Of a stretch of 64,000 nucleotides of DNA, positions 46,004 through 56,268 are shown piece after piece. The first letter of the stretch is position 1, and each line of letters begins with the position of its first letter. The notes below the pieces were generated by a model, which saw nothing but the letters and a program-made list of their open reading frames with translations, was not told where the DNA came from and ran no database searches. The translations under genes were made by a program, and so were the position numbers. This DNA is from Hyaloperonospora brassicae (lineage: Eukaryota; Oomycota; Peronosporomycetes; Peronosporales; Peronosporaceae): positions 62,001 through 126,000 of the forward strand of contig CANTFL010000550.1 of the NCBI GenBank assembly GCA_947650285.1. The letters run 5' to 3'.

Positions 46004-47322
46004 GAGTCACACTCGAGAAGGGTTGGCACACGTGGATGGCGTAAGCCATTCACGTAAAACGGTGTGTGCTGTGTGGAAGCATGCACCGAATTATTGATGG
46101 CGAATTCCACCATGGGTAGGAATTCGCTCCAACTCGGAAACGAGTGGACATATCCTCGAAGGATCTCTTCGAGGACACGGTTCGCACGTTCCGTCTGACC
46201 ATCTGTTTCGGGATGGTCAGAAGTAGACATCTTCAATCGTGTTCCAAGAGAACGGAAAAAGGTTTGCCAAAATGCCGCCGTGAACCGAGGGTCACGGTCG
46301 GATACGAGTTCACGGGGTAACCCGTGGAGTCTAAAGACCGTGTCGAGAAAGACACGAACACAACCTTGAGCCTTGATCAACTCGGGTACAGCGGCAAGAT
46401 GGACCATCTTGCTGAATCGGTCAACAAACACAAGAATACCATTATTCTTGTGAGCGTCTTCGGGGAAACCGAAGACGAAGTCAATTGAAACGGACTGCCA
46501 GCACTCTGTCAGAACAGACAGAGGCTGCAATGGCGCACGGGATGAAGGACTAGGCTTCACCCGTTGACAAACCTCGCAAGCATGTATGTACTTACGAACA
46601 AACTGATACTGGCGTGGCCAGTAAAAGTCACGACTTACCGTGAGGTAAGTCTTTTCTCTACCACGATGGCCGCCTGTTGGGGCATCGTGACACTCATACA
46701 TGATGCGAAAACGCAAATCAGGATGAGCGGGTACGACGACACGAGGCGTGTCGTCGGCAACATCTGTATAGTACAGCAATCCGTTGCGTGTACTATACCG
46801 ATCCGATGAGGATCGGTACAAAGCCGGTAAATCCCTCATGGATTTACTGGATGAATTCACCAGATGATCCATCAATCGCAGAAGATCCTTATCTTCTGCG
46901 TATGCCTTTCGTACGTCGTCAAGTAAACTTGACGTCGGAACACTGACTGACAGTGTCGCAACAGTGGGCTTATCCTCACTGTCGAATTGTACGTCTGGCT
47001 CGAAATCGGGCCAGCGCGAGAGCGCATCAGAGACGACATTAAGTCGGCCTGGTTTATACTCTACGGAGAAGTTATACTCCGCGAAGAAAGACAGCCACCT
47101 CGCCATTTTTTGCGAGAGGTGCGGGCTGTTTACGGCCGTGCGTAATGACGCATGATTCGTATAAACAACAAACGGTCTATCTCCCAATAGATAGACGCGA
47201 AACTTAGCCAGTGCGTGCTTCATGGCAAGGAGTTCTTTGTCATGTACTGGGTAATTGCATTCAGCTGCTTGCAGCTGACGCGACTGATAACAGATGACGC
47301 GCTCCGCGCCATCTGCATCGTA
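46000..47322 (-). pseudogene. RNase H and integrase core of the hairpin-rich element
   Basis: It continues the RT frame after a TAG (47323-47325). RNase H keeps the Glu (VHDKELLAMKHAL) and the last Asp (VVSDALSR), but the middle Asp is Asn (VYTNHASLRTA, residue 23 after the Met at 47223). The integrase zinc module is complete (CHDAPTGGHRG and HACEVCQRVK). The core has all three catalytic residues: VDRFSKMVHL, SDRDPRFTAAFW and DGQTERANR. It ends at a TGA near 46000. The integrase itself looks able to fold and act. Confidence 0.88.
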
Positions 47323-49068
47323 CTACATTAACGCACAGCCGATTGCAAAATCGCTGGCGTCATAGACCACATGAAATGGTCTGTCCTGATCTGCAATCGC
47401 CAAGATCGGCGATTGCATCAAGCTTTGCTTGATACCCTCAAAGGAACGCTGGCATTCAGCGCTCCATGACCACTTGACATTTTTCTTGAGCAGACAAGAA
47501 AGATGAACATTCATCTTGGCGTAGTTGCGCGAGTTCTTGTGCAAGTACGCCGCTAGCCCAAGGAACTTCCTTAGTCCCTTGACATCGACTGGCACTGGTA
47601 AGTCGGTGATCGCCTTGATCTTTTCGGGATCAGGGCGTACGCCGTGTTTACCCACGATGCACCCAAGAAGTGGTATTTCGCTAGCCGTGAATATACACTT
47701 CTTGAGGTTGGCGTACAACTTATAATTGCGCATAAGTTGAAGAACCTGACGAACGTGAGTTCTGTGAGCTTCAACGTCCGTCTTTCCGTCCACAGCCCGG
47801 CTATGGACGAACACATCGTCGAAGTAACTCGGTGCGAAGTCTCGCACCGGTCTCAACAGATTTGTGACACATCTGTTGAGTGTTGCAGGGGCACTACTCA
47901 GCCCCTGTGGCATCACTAGCCACTCCCACAGCATCCCGCTGGGGGTACTCACTGCTGTGAACGGGATGTCCCGTTCACGCATGAGGATCTGATAGAATCC
48001 ATCCATCAGATCCATGGACGAATAGATGTTACTCTTTGACATACCATCTATGATGACGTCCTTTCTCGGAATCGGAGTCTGTGCCGGTACCGTTGCAGCA
48101 TTCAACTTGTTGAATGCGTGCACTATCCGCCACTCTCCTGTGGCCTTTCGCACACAGAAGGTCGGAGAGCTGTGAGGGGATGCTGATTCCCTCACATGCC
48201 CCACTGCTAAGCGATCGAAAAAGAACTTGTCGATCGCTAGTAGTTGTTCACGAGGCAGTGGCCACTGCTTCATGACGCAGTACTTCGAGCCCAGTCTGAG
48301 ATCGATCTCGTGTCGAGTGCCTTTGTCCTTAGGCAACTCGCAAGGTACGGATTCAGGGAACACATCCCTGAATTCGATCAGATCCTTATACAAAGAATTT
48401 GCCTGAAGTGACTCCCAGGATTGAGACGTGTATCGCTCAATCCGAGTCTTCTCATCGAGGACACTTTCTTCCATCGATGAGCTGCTGAGAACCCGTTCGT
48501 TCTCAGCAAATACTGATGCCGACCGAATATCGGCCACATACTCATCCTCTGTGACGAGTACACAGATATGCTTGACTTTGCCACTACGCAGATCACGCAA
48601 GAACCGTTTCGGTTCTAGCGTTGGCATCTGAGTTATCTCCGAAGTTAACTTGGTAGGCACAATCAGATCAAGCGTATAAGCGCCTACGCTTGATCCGTCA
48701 TTAACCAAGACGTTCAACGTCTCGGTTTCTTCCTGGGAACTTGCTTCCACAGGTCGCTGAGGGACTGATCCCTCAGCAAATGACTCCAGAGGAATTCCTT
48801 CCTCAAGTACGTGAGGGCTTATTCCCTCGAAGTCTTCTGACTGTGGCTGTGCAACCACAGTCAGGCACCGATCCTCTACGGTCGACTCTCCAGTCGACCT
48901 AGGATATCCATGTTGCCCTTTTAGGCAACGGTTTCTTCTGTCTAAGATGCTGCCCGCTAGGCATGCATCCATGTCCCGGTCCACTCGACTTATTCGAGTA
49001 ATGAACCTTCGGCGCAGCCTGTACTTCTGTACAGCCGCCGGGAGCTTGCTCCACAGTGTAGTGATCAA
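47323..49068 (-). pseudogene. Reverse transcriptase of the hairpin-rich element, otherwise intact
   Basis: A long open frame of 581 codons ends at a TAG (47323-47325) just inside RNase H. Blocks visible are HEIDLRLGSKYCVMKQWPLP, SPTFCVRKATGEWRIVHAFN, SMDLMDGFYQILMRE, WLVMPQGLSSAPATLNR and the active site YFDDVFVHSRA, followed by the thumb (LLGCIVGKHGVRPDPEKI) and the start of RNase H (VVYDASDFAIGCAL). It is in a different frame from the protease, so a frameshift lies between 49068 and 48899. Confidence 0.9.
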
Positions 49069-49612
49069 CTACACTATGATCTTGTGCAGTCGTGCTAACG
49101 ACCGTACCGCAAGTGAGGCGATCGCACTCACTCGCAGAACATCCACACGCTTGTGGACGCTCCAAGATGTTCATCAGATGGCCATCTGATGAACAAGCGG
49201 CAGGCATCTTCACGGATCGATGCTGCCAGCTCATCCTTGGCTCGTACTTTCTGAGCCAAGGTAATCCCAGGATGACATCAAATTTGTCATCCAGATCTAG
49301 CACGATGAAGTCATCATCGTACTGTTCGCCCTCTAACGTGTAGTGGATTCCTACTACACGTTTCTCAACGGTTATCGATGCGCCTGTTGCAAGGCGCACC
49401 GTCGTCCTCATGAGGGGAATGTCCCGCTCAACGAACTTGAGCCTACGACCTTCTAGTGACTGGCGACGAACAAAGTTGTTCGACGCCCCACAGTCTACTA
49501 GGGCACGAAGCGACAAATCATTTGTCGCTTCCAACTTCAAGGTGATGAGCGAAACGTCATCAACAGGTGCAGAGACACACAATGATTGTGTATCTGGAGC
49601 AACTTTCGTCAA
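48899..49612 (-). CDS. Aspartic protease of the hairpin-rich element
   Basis: The 237-codon frame contains ALVDCGASNNFVRR (active-site loop, Asp-Cys-Gly-Ala) and FDVILGLPWLRKYEPRMSW (second strand), as in retroelement proteases of this group. Downstream is a Cys/His-containing linker. The Asp is present. It follows gag by about 50 bases in another frame and overlaps the RT frame, so the polyprotein needs a frame change here or the copy carries an indel. Confidence 0.85.
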   Translation of the reverse strand: MTKVAPDTQSLCVSAPVDDVSLITLKLEATNDLSLRALVDCGASNNFVRRQSLEGRRLKFVERDIPLMRTTVRLATGASITVEKRVVGIHYTLEGEQYDDDFIVLDLDDKFDVILGLPWLRKYEPRMSWQHRSVKMPAACSSDGHLMNILERPQACGCSASECDRLTCGTVVSTTAQDHSVVDHYTVEQAPGGCTEVQAAPKVHYSNKSSGPGHGCMPSGQHLRQKKPLPKRATWIS

Positions 49613-49662
49613 GAGATTTGCAAATTCTCTTGAGGTTGCTGGATCAGTAGGGCGCTCCGCCC

Positions 49663-50850
49663 CTACTGACCCCGACCATTTTTTGATGGTCCGTCTCGCT
49701 GTTGCGGCTTCGCAACAGCGCTGGACCCACGCCCATTGCCCTTTCTGGCGAATGATCGTCCATTTCGCTCAGTACTGTTTGGTACTGGGCGTGGAGCACT
49801 ACACTCGTATGCGTAGTGCCCTAACTTCTGACAGCGATTGAACCTCTGCAACCGCTTGTTGTTTGAAGAGCGAGGTCTCTCGCTCTCAACATAGCAGAGG
49901 TCCATTGGTTTTGGACCTCCGATCTCTTGTCGTCTTGGTGGACGATAAGAGTTTGAGCTAGCATGAGCCTGTCTCATGCTAAAGTCTTCCTGTTCTGCGG
50001 CTGATATCGCTTCTTCAAGCGTATTCAGCTCAAGGCGGAACAGGTGGCTCCTGACGGGCCCTTCTGCGAGCCCTTGCATGAACACCGTAATCAACGTGTG
50101 TTCATGGACTGGGTTGGCAGTTATACTACTCGCGAGGAGTCGTATATGTTGTGCGTAAGCGTGCACATCACGCTTTCCTTGCTTGAGTTTCAGGAGCTCT
50201 GAACGAGCCCTGAACTCAGCCCGTGGCGGCTCAAGCGTTTGTCTGAGCCGGGACTTGAAGTCATCTAGCGACCTAAACACATTTGGGTCGCTACTCTCGA
50301 GCCCCAGGGACCAAGTTTTGGCACGCCCTGCCAAGTGGGTCTGAGCAAATGTGAGTTTCATTTGCTCATCTTCGACGCGACGAGCCCTTAAGGCTCTGTC
50401 GAGTTCGACAAACCATAGTAACAGGGAGTCTTCCGGGACTCCACTGTACTTGGAGATGTCAACTTTCATGACCTCGGGAAGACGCGCATGTGCCGTCCCG
50501 CCCACAGCAGCATGGAATTGCTGCTGTCTCAACAGCTATGTCTGTTGAGCACCGAGTTCTCTCAACTGCTCGGCCTGTTGAGCATCGAGTTCTCTCAACT
50601 GCTCAGCCTGTTGAGAGCCTTGCTGGTGAAGCAAGGCTACTTTCTCCCTTTCGGCAACAAGTTTATGTTGATTGAACTTGGCTATAGCGGCATGTTGTTG
50701 GTCTCTGTCTAGAGACTCCAACATGGCGCTAATGGCGAACTCGCCTACGGTAGAACTCATTCGTTCTACCGCACCCCATTCGATGTCACTCAAATGGGTA
50801 AACCCTTCACGCGTGGCGTGAAAGGTCTCTTCATCATCCAACATGTTCAT
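49663..50850 (-). pseudogene. Gag of the hairpin-rich element, one internal TAG
   Basis: A single frame runs from the ATG at 50850, with a TAG at 50536-50538, to 49663. The N-terminal 104 codons end in two heptad-like repeats (QQAEQLRELDA, QQAEQLRELGA), a coiled coil. After the TAG comes the Gag core (SLLLWFVELDRALRARRV; QTHLAGRAKTWSLGL; LLASSITANPVHEHTLITVF). The zinc knuckle reads FNRCQKLGHYAYEC: the first Cys of C-x2-C-x4-H-x4-C is Phe. Otherwise the length, about 395 codons, is normal. Confidence 0.88.
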
Positions 50851-50875
50851 GTTGGATGTTAAGGTCCTTGGAAGG

Positions 50876-50892
50876 ACTACAAAGTGCTACCA
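50876..50892 (-). other. Primer-binding site of the hairpin-rich element
   Basis: The plus strand reads ACAAAGTGCTACCA ending at 50892, two bases before the 5' LTR. TGCTACCA fits the acceptor end of initiator Met tRNA; upstream bases do not match well, so the usable pairing is short. Confidence 0.65.
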
Positions 50893-50894
50893 GG

Positions 50895-51287
50895 TGTAAC
50901 GGGGCACACCCTTGCGTGAACTTAACGCAAGGGTATCGGTGCCCCGACGGACGTAAACAAGGCAAGCGAGGAAGCGTAGGTAAGGTAAAAGCAGAACTGT
51001 TATATTAATATAAGTAAGTCTTTTAACCACTGTCTCTCTGTTTGACTTAGTTTAACTATACTAATATAACTGGATGTATGGTGACGTCTCGTCACCACTC
51101 GTTGCGCGCGTCTTGCGGCGATTGGTGCGTTGGTATCATCAAGATATCAACCAATGAACAGACTCTTTGGTCGACCCATCAATATCACCACTATTGGTGA
51201 TATTCTTAAAAGAATATTCGACATAATATTCTTTATTGTCATTGTCTTCTAAATGACAATTTCCATGTAACGGGCTGCCCCGTTACA
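50895..51287 (-). repeat. 5' LTR of the hairpin-rich element
   Basis: 393 bp, closely matching the left LTR. It begins with a perfect hairpin, ACCCTTGCGT/ACGCAAGGGT (50908-50934, loop 7). The right target duplication ATTGT follows at 51288. Confidence 0.95.
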
Positions 51288-51480
51288 ATTGTCGCACCTA
51301 CAAATGGCGGATCGACTGGCGAATATCTCTATGGACGCTGGGGCTTTTGTCTATGTGCACGCTCCCACAGACCAAGGTGCTGTCAAGGTGGCTACGACAT
51401 GTATCGACAATGATGTCGACTAATGGATGTTGCCCTCTCAAGCCGAACACCACGTATACTATAGGGCCTCGAGCTGAAAT
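51288..51480 (+). pseudogene. Old retrotransposon RNase H remnant, third part
   Basis: Beyond the target duplication the plus strand reads MADRLANISMDAGAFVYVHA and, after a stop, WMLPSQAEHH, matching the C-terminal end of the RNase H whose front lies at 42546-43269. The last catalytic Asp (MADRLAN) is present. This proves that the 8 kb element was inserted into this older sequence. Confidence 0.65.
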
Positions 51481-51834
51481 TTGAGGACCTAGTTATCTCG
51501 AGACATGACTTTGCGCGATGGCGCTCTGCTGTCCGAGGACTAGTATTACTAAGTAGATGAAGTAGTAGTCGCTTCGGTAACTTTATTGCCAACCGACAGG
51601 ATATAGCGGGTCGTACGCGTACCCCACCAAGCCCCACCTCCTCACTCACTTCAACAACGTGCACTCTGCACCATGTGTCAATTTGCTCGTTCTAAGGTTT
51701 TCTGCGCCTATAGCAACTTTACTTTGTCATCACTGTTCATTTGAAGTCGCCCATGTTTGCTCCCTGCGACGGCATCTGATTGGTCGATAAATTACTTACA
51801 GGGCCCTCCTTTCACCACGTTCGGTAGCTGCTCG
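51481..51834. other. Upstream region of the transportin-like gene
   Basis: About 350 bases between the last transposon remnant and the first host gene. The promoter of the transportin-like gene must lie here. I see no element that I can name with confidence. Confidence 0.5.
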
Positions 51835-54800
51835 ATGGTCATGACAGAGTACTCGCTCGCAGCGGTTCTAAGCGCTGTACAGGCACTCTACAACATGGTA
51901 CGTCCTTCGTGTTCTTATCTCCTTCGACGCGATCTATTTTGCCGCCAATAGCACTAGTTTCTCGTCTTCATCTCGTCTGGTCTCGTGGGTTATTGTCGAG
52001 CATGTCGACGCCCTGACGATTGGTATGACTTTAACCCTAGGAAGGCGCTGGACGACAGCGAGAAGCCAACGAGTTCCTGAACACATTTGCAGCTTCTGAT
52101 GCAGCGTGGAGTATAGGATGTCAGCTACTGCTGGACGAGATGCTGGTCCTGCCTTTGGAAGCACTCTTTTTTGCAGCCAACATGCTGCATACAAAGATAC
52201 GCAAGGAGTGGGTCCAGCTGTCTGTAGAGACCAAAGAGGCAATACATGTGTCGCTGCAAACATTGATGCAAGCGCTACAAGATCGTACGAGATCAGATCT
52301 CGTGCACGGACCGCTTGTGAGCAAGTTGTGTGCGAGTTACGCGGTAGTGATGATCTCGTCTCCGGAGGAATGCAAATCTCTGTTTTCGCACTTGTTGACT
52401 ACCTGCTCGACAACGGGAAACACCGAACAAGTAGTTTTCTTGCTGGTCTTTGCACGCTGCGTGTGCGAGGAAATGGAAAATGCGGAGCTGCCGTTTGCAG
52501 CAAAGGATGCAATGGAAATGCATCTGGCATCTCTGAGCGGAGACTTGGTGACGTTGATTGGCAAAATCGTCTGCACGCGCGAAGACCTCGACGTGCATGT
52601 GGCTTCGTTGCATGGCGAGGCCTTAACCTGCCTGAATATCTGGACCAGACCGGCAGGGCTATCGCTAGCGTCGTTGTACAGCAAGGACAAAACTATACTG
52701 CTGGCGCTGTTAAACGCATTGCAAACCAAATCTCGGCATTTGCGGGCGAGCTCTGAGATACTCACAAAGCTTATCATCGTATCGTCATACCCGACTCCAG
52801 CACAATTGGAGCAGACGCTGCTGGTTGTGGCACAAGAATTGCTTAAGACGCGCGCTGCAATCGAAAGCGCGATTGACGCGGAAGAGGAGGATGCTTGCCA
52901 TGCTCTTGCGGACGTCATCTCAACGTTTTGCGAAACATTTGCGGATTGGATACTAGAGGGCAAGCATCCTCAAGAAGCTATCGCATTGGGCGAGCTCATG
53001 TTGTACCTTGGCAGCCATCCTCGTCGACAAATTGCGTCGCTTACTCTGGAGTTTTGGATGATCGTTCAGGATGAGCCTGTGCACTCTCGTTTACACTTTT
53101 ATCAGCATGATGCTTTCATCCGCCTGTTTGAGGTTGTACTCAAGCAGTGCTCATTCCCACCAGGAAATGTGGAGGATGTGGGCGAATTTGAGATTGATGA
53201 CCTAAACGCTTTTCGGAGCGACATTCATGGTGCCCCTGACGCTTTCATAGCAATATTTTCGCTGCTAAAGGAGCAATACCTTTCGCGTCTAGTTCACGTT
53301 CTTACATCGGCAGCGTCCAGTGAGTGGCAAAGTGTCGAAGTCGCCTTATTTGCTATCTCGTCGGTTGCGGGCGAAGTCAAGAAAAAGCTAACAAAAGCTT
53401 ACGCCAACACTCCGATGCAGATTGAGCTGGAAAGTATGATATCGCAGATTTTTCGCGTAGTTTTGGACCCGGCAGCTAATACTCATCCCCTCGTGATTGC
53501 CACGGCTGCACGGTTGTTGGGGCAGTTTGCGGGCTGGATCAATGACAGAGCTTTAGCAGCCCACACGTTTGAGACGGTCGGAGCAGTTCTACAGTATTTG
53601 TCCGACGCGCTTGGACTTCGACCAAGTCGTGCAAATGCTGCTAAAAGCTTTATGCAAGTATCAACAAGTTGCATGGCTTGTCTTGCTGAGATGCCGCCAA
53701 GCTTACTTGTGGCTGGTGCGCAGCATTTTGGTGGCACTTTTGGTCGGGAACCCATGCCAATCGAAGAACGGCTACTTGTCGTTGAGGGGCTCGTACGTGC
53801 TGCTGCTGTTTCACCAAACTGCTCCGTGATTTTGCAGACTGTACTAGACGACTCGCTTTCTCGTGTAGATCAAGCGCTTGTCGCAAAGGAAACCAACGGC
53901 GCGGCTTTGTATATCATAGTGTGCAACGAGCTTCAAGTGCTTGGCAAGCTGATGCGATTTCTTGATGCACCTGAGGATACAGCTGGGGGTAAAGCCGTCA
54001 CGGCATGGGCTGCTCAGCAAATTTGGCCTCACTTGAACCCGATTGCACTACAGTTTGACGTCGACGAGGCAATAATGGCGGCTCTATTCGAACTGTTTGG
54101 ATGGTGTCTGCAGAGCTTGCGGCAGCAAATGGCATCACAGCTTGATGGAATTGCTACCCTGATTGTGAGAGTGTTTGAGAAACGGCACTACGCGGCTCCG
54201 CTAGAGTGTGCAATAGTCGCTCTTGATGTGTTTGGAAAGGAGGCAAACGCAGAGGTTGCTGGTAGTTTCCGAGGACTTTTGGGCGCATTGAGTCGATCAG
54301 CTTTTCAATTTTTCACGACGCATTCGCTGGCTGAAAAGCCGAAGGTGCTGCAGTCGTTTTTTGAGCTAGGCTACCGCTTTCTGCTCTCCTGCCCAGCTGC
54401 AGTACTTACTGCAGCCGAGTTTCCCGTGCTGATTGAGCTCGGACTGGCTTGCCTGGGCAACCAGGATCGCGCCTCGACGAATGCGGTTCTCGTGTTTCTC
54501 ACATTCTTGCTCAACGAGTATACGACAAGACTCGCACCATATACGGCAGTGATCAACGCCTGTGTACTGGATGCCGGCCAACCCGAAAAGTGGCTTGATG
54601 GTATCATTGGTGCGCTGGCGTTGAAGAGTCCGAGCACTCTGTACGAGTCGATGGCCAAGCTGCTATACGCACTACTAACTAACTTCACTGGCAACACACA
54701 CGTGCGGGAAGCACTGGTACGGTCTTTGACTCGCGACGCACTGGGTGTGGGAGGCCTGGGACCGGAAGACCGGCAGCAGGTGCTACACTTGTGGCTATCC

Positions 54801-54923
54801 CTCACTGCCCAGCCTTCACACTATTCTGAGCGGCGCTTTCGCGGTTTATGCTCCGACTTTGCTAAGGTTTGTCGCAAGGAGTTAACGGCAGACGCGCTTC
54901 ACTCGATCGAGATGCCCAACTGA
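51835..54923 (+). CDS. Transportin-3/MTR10-like nuclear transport receptor (importin-beta family)
   Basis: Receptors of this family carry cargo, such as SR splicing factors, through nuclear pores under control of Ran-GTP. Exon 1 starts at an ATG at 51835 (a second ATG at 51841 is equally possible) and ends at 51897. The intron 51898-52040 has GTACGT...CCCTAG ends. Exon 2 runs from 52041 to the TGA at 54923, giving about 980 residues, close to MTR10. The N-terminus has the importin-beta pattern: REANEFLNTFAASDAAWSIG, then LEALFFAANMLHTKIRKEW. An exportin-1/importin-beta-like region follows, and helical HEAT-type repeats fill the rest. Which receptor subtype it is cannot be fixed by eye. Confidence 0.85.
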
Positions 54924-55146
54924 GACAGACTTTTTGGGTCGTCATCGGCGCATTACAAGAGAATCGTTACAACGCAACGTGTATTGACTCTGCTGTAGAC
55001 GCGGACGCCTTGGCCGGGTACCATCACAGTTGCTAGCGTGCAGTGCAGCGCCTCGCGGAAGCGCGTTCGCTATCAGGCCAGTTCTCCAACCTAAACAGAC
55101 AGCGCCAAGTCTGTTTAAACCGCAACGAGGACATACAACACCATCA
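54924..55146. other. Convergent 3' intergenic region
   Basis: Short spacer between the transportin-like gene (plus) and the MAPR-like gene (minus). Both genes end here; no other feature is seen. Confidence 0.6.
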
Positions 55147-56121
55147 CTAGCCAATGACCGGGACACGTACGATGGGATACTTTTTGTAGTAGAACGCCTT
55201 CGTCACAGCAAGTTCCTGTTTCTGATTCTCGTTAAAGTCCGAGACGTCGTCGTTTAGGTCCTATACAGTCGCAAGAACACTCACAGACGCGTGGTCAGTC
55301 GATCCAAGCTCGACACTGTCTGTTTGCCCGCAAAGAGCACTCTCCTTACGTCCGGCTTCAGTGACCCTAGTGCTAGAGCACGCGTACAAGCCTGCAAGGC
55401 AGACAGACAGATAGGCAACAGATCATAAACAAACACACAAGAAGCTGCATGAGATCGAGGTCGTGCGCAATGCCGATGCACTGCATTGGCATTGCCTATC
55501 CCGTCTCAGCTGTACCTTTCCAGCAAAAATGTTGTACGACTGTCCCTTGGCATAGAAATTTGCTCCGGACGTCACGTCAACAACCTGTGGCAGCAGCAAA
55601 CAACGATAATATATCAACGGGCTGCTTCTTATCCCGTCTCGCTCGCCACGGCGTACCTTGCCACCAACTGCAAGCAGCAGAGGCTTGTCGCTGTCCGATC
55701 CGTCGTACCTGCACATTGCATCCGCAGCAGCAGCATTAGCAAAAGTAACCGCAGTAGCAGTGTCAGCGTCTAGGTAGTTTAGTATACATGCACACGCATC
55801 CGATCCGCATCAGAGTACGTTCGCATATGTATACAATGTATGCCACCAGCATCCAGGTACGTTCGTGTTCATGCAGGTGGTATACTACAAGCAAGTTGTA
55901 TGTACTTACAGACGAAGCTGGTCCAACGTATACGTCGGTAGCCCCTCCGCGTGTGCGACCGCCTCGTTCTCCGCGCTCTTGTCGCGTAGCAGCGCCGAAA
56001 AAGGATACGGACATTTGTATCCACTAGTGACGAGGTATTGCTCGATCTGCGGCCAAAGCAGCGCCAGGAGCGCCACCACTAGCGCTGCGCCAAACACAAA
56101 GACGCGCTTCGAACGTGCCAT
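55147..56121 (-). CDS. Membrane-anchored cytochrome-b5-like heme/steroid-binding protein (MAPR/neudesin type), five exons
   Basis: Exons on the minus strand: 56121-55910, 55708-55657, 55584-55516, 55391-55350 and 55260-55147 (TAG at 55147-55149). All introns are GT-AG and the phases join to 162 codons. Residues 7-23 form a membrane anchor (VFVFGAALVVALLALLW). The cytochrome-b5-like fold spans about 63-160: TYTLDQLRLYDG, LLLAVGGKVVDVTSG, then FYAKGQSYNIFAGKACTRAL with the Tyr pair typical for heme binding in this family, and LKPDDLNDDVSDF. The C-terminal YKKYPIV resembles neudesin. Family members bind heme and act at the ER or are secreted. An in-frame ATG at 56184 would add 21 residues. Confidence 0.85.
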
Positions 56122-56268
56122 GTCAAGAGTCGGCGACCACTGGAGCTCGTTTGTCGTGGCACTTGGTGTGGTGCACACCCGCATCTACACAGCCACCTGC
56201 ACCTTTTCGGACACCCGTGTGTGTAGCCATCTACCTTAGCGCTGCTTCAAACTCATCGAAAAGCCACA

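Larger units (their letters stand above)
43270..51287 (-). mobile_element. Chromodomain-type Ty3/Gypsy element saturated with inverted repeats, with antisense ORF
   Basis: LTRs at 43270-43661 and 50895-51287 have perfect terminal inverted repeats TGTAACGGGG/CCCCGTTACA. The target duplication ATTGT is perfect (43265-43269 and 51288-51292). The interior codes gag, protease, RT, RNase H, integrase, GPY/F and a chromodomain on the minus strand, plus a long antisense reading frame at its 3' end. Damage is limited to a few stops and frameshifts. The whole element is full of perfect short inverted repeats (see findings). It sits inside an older RNase H remnant. Confidence 0.95.

Noticed and set aside
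43270..51287. Explaining the inverted repeats as an assembly palindrome or a single large inversion
   Set aside because: The repeats are dozens of independent short hairpins with different sequences, each inside sensible gag/pol code. A folded assembly artefact would give one long mirror.
52106..52756. 216-codon plus-strand frame at the start of the transportin-like gene
   Set aside because: It is the shifted reading of exon 2. The real frame continues for 960 codons and shows importin-beta motifs.
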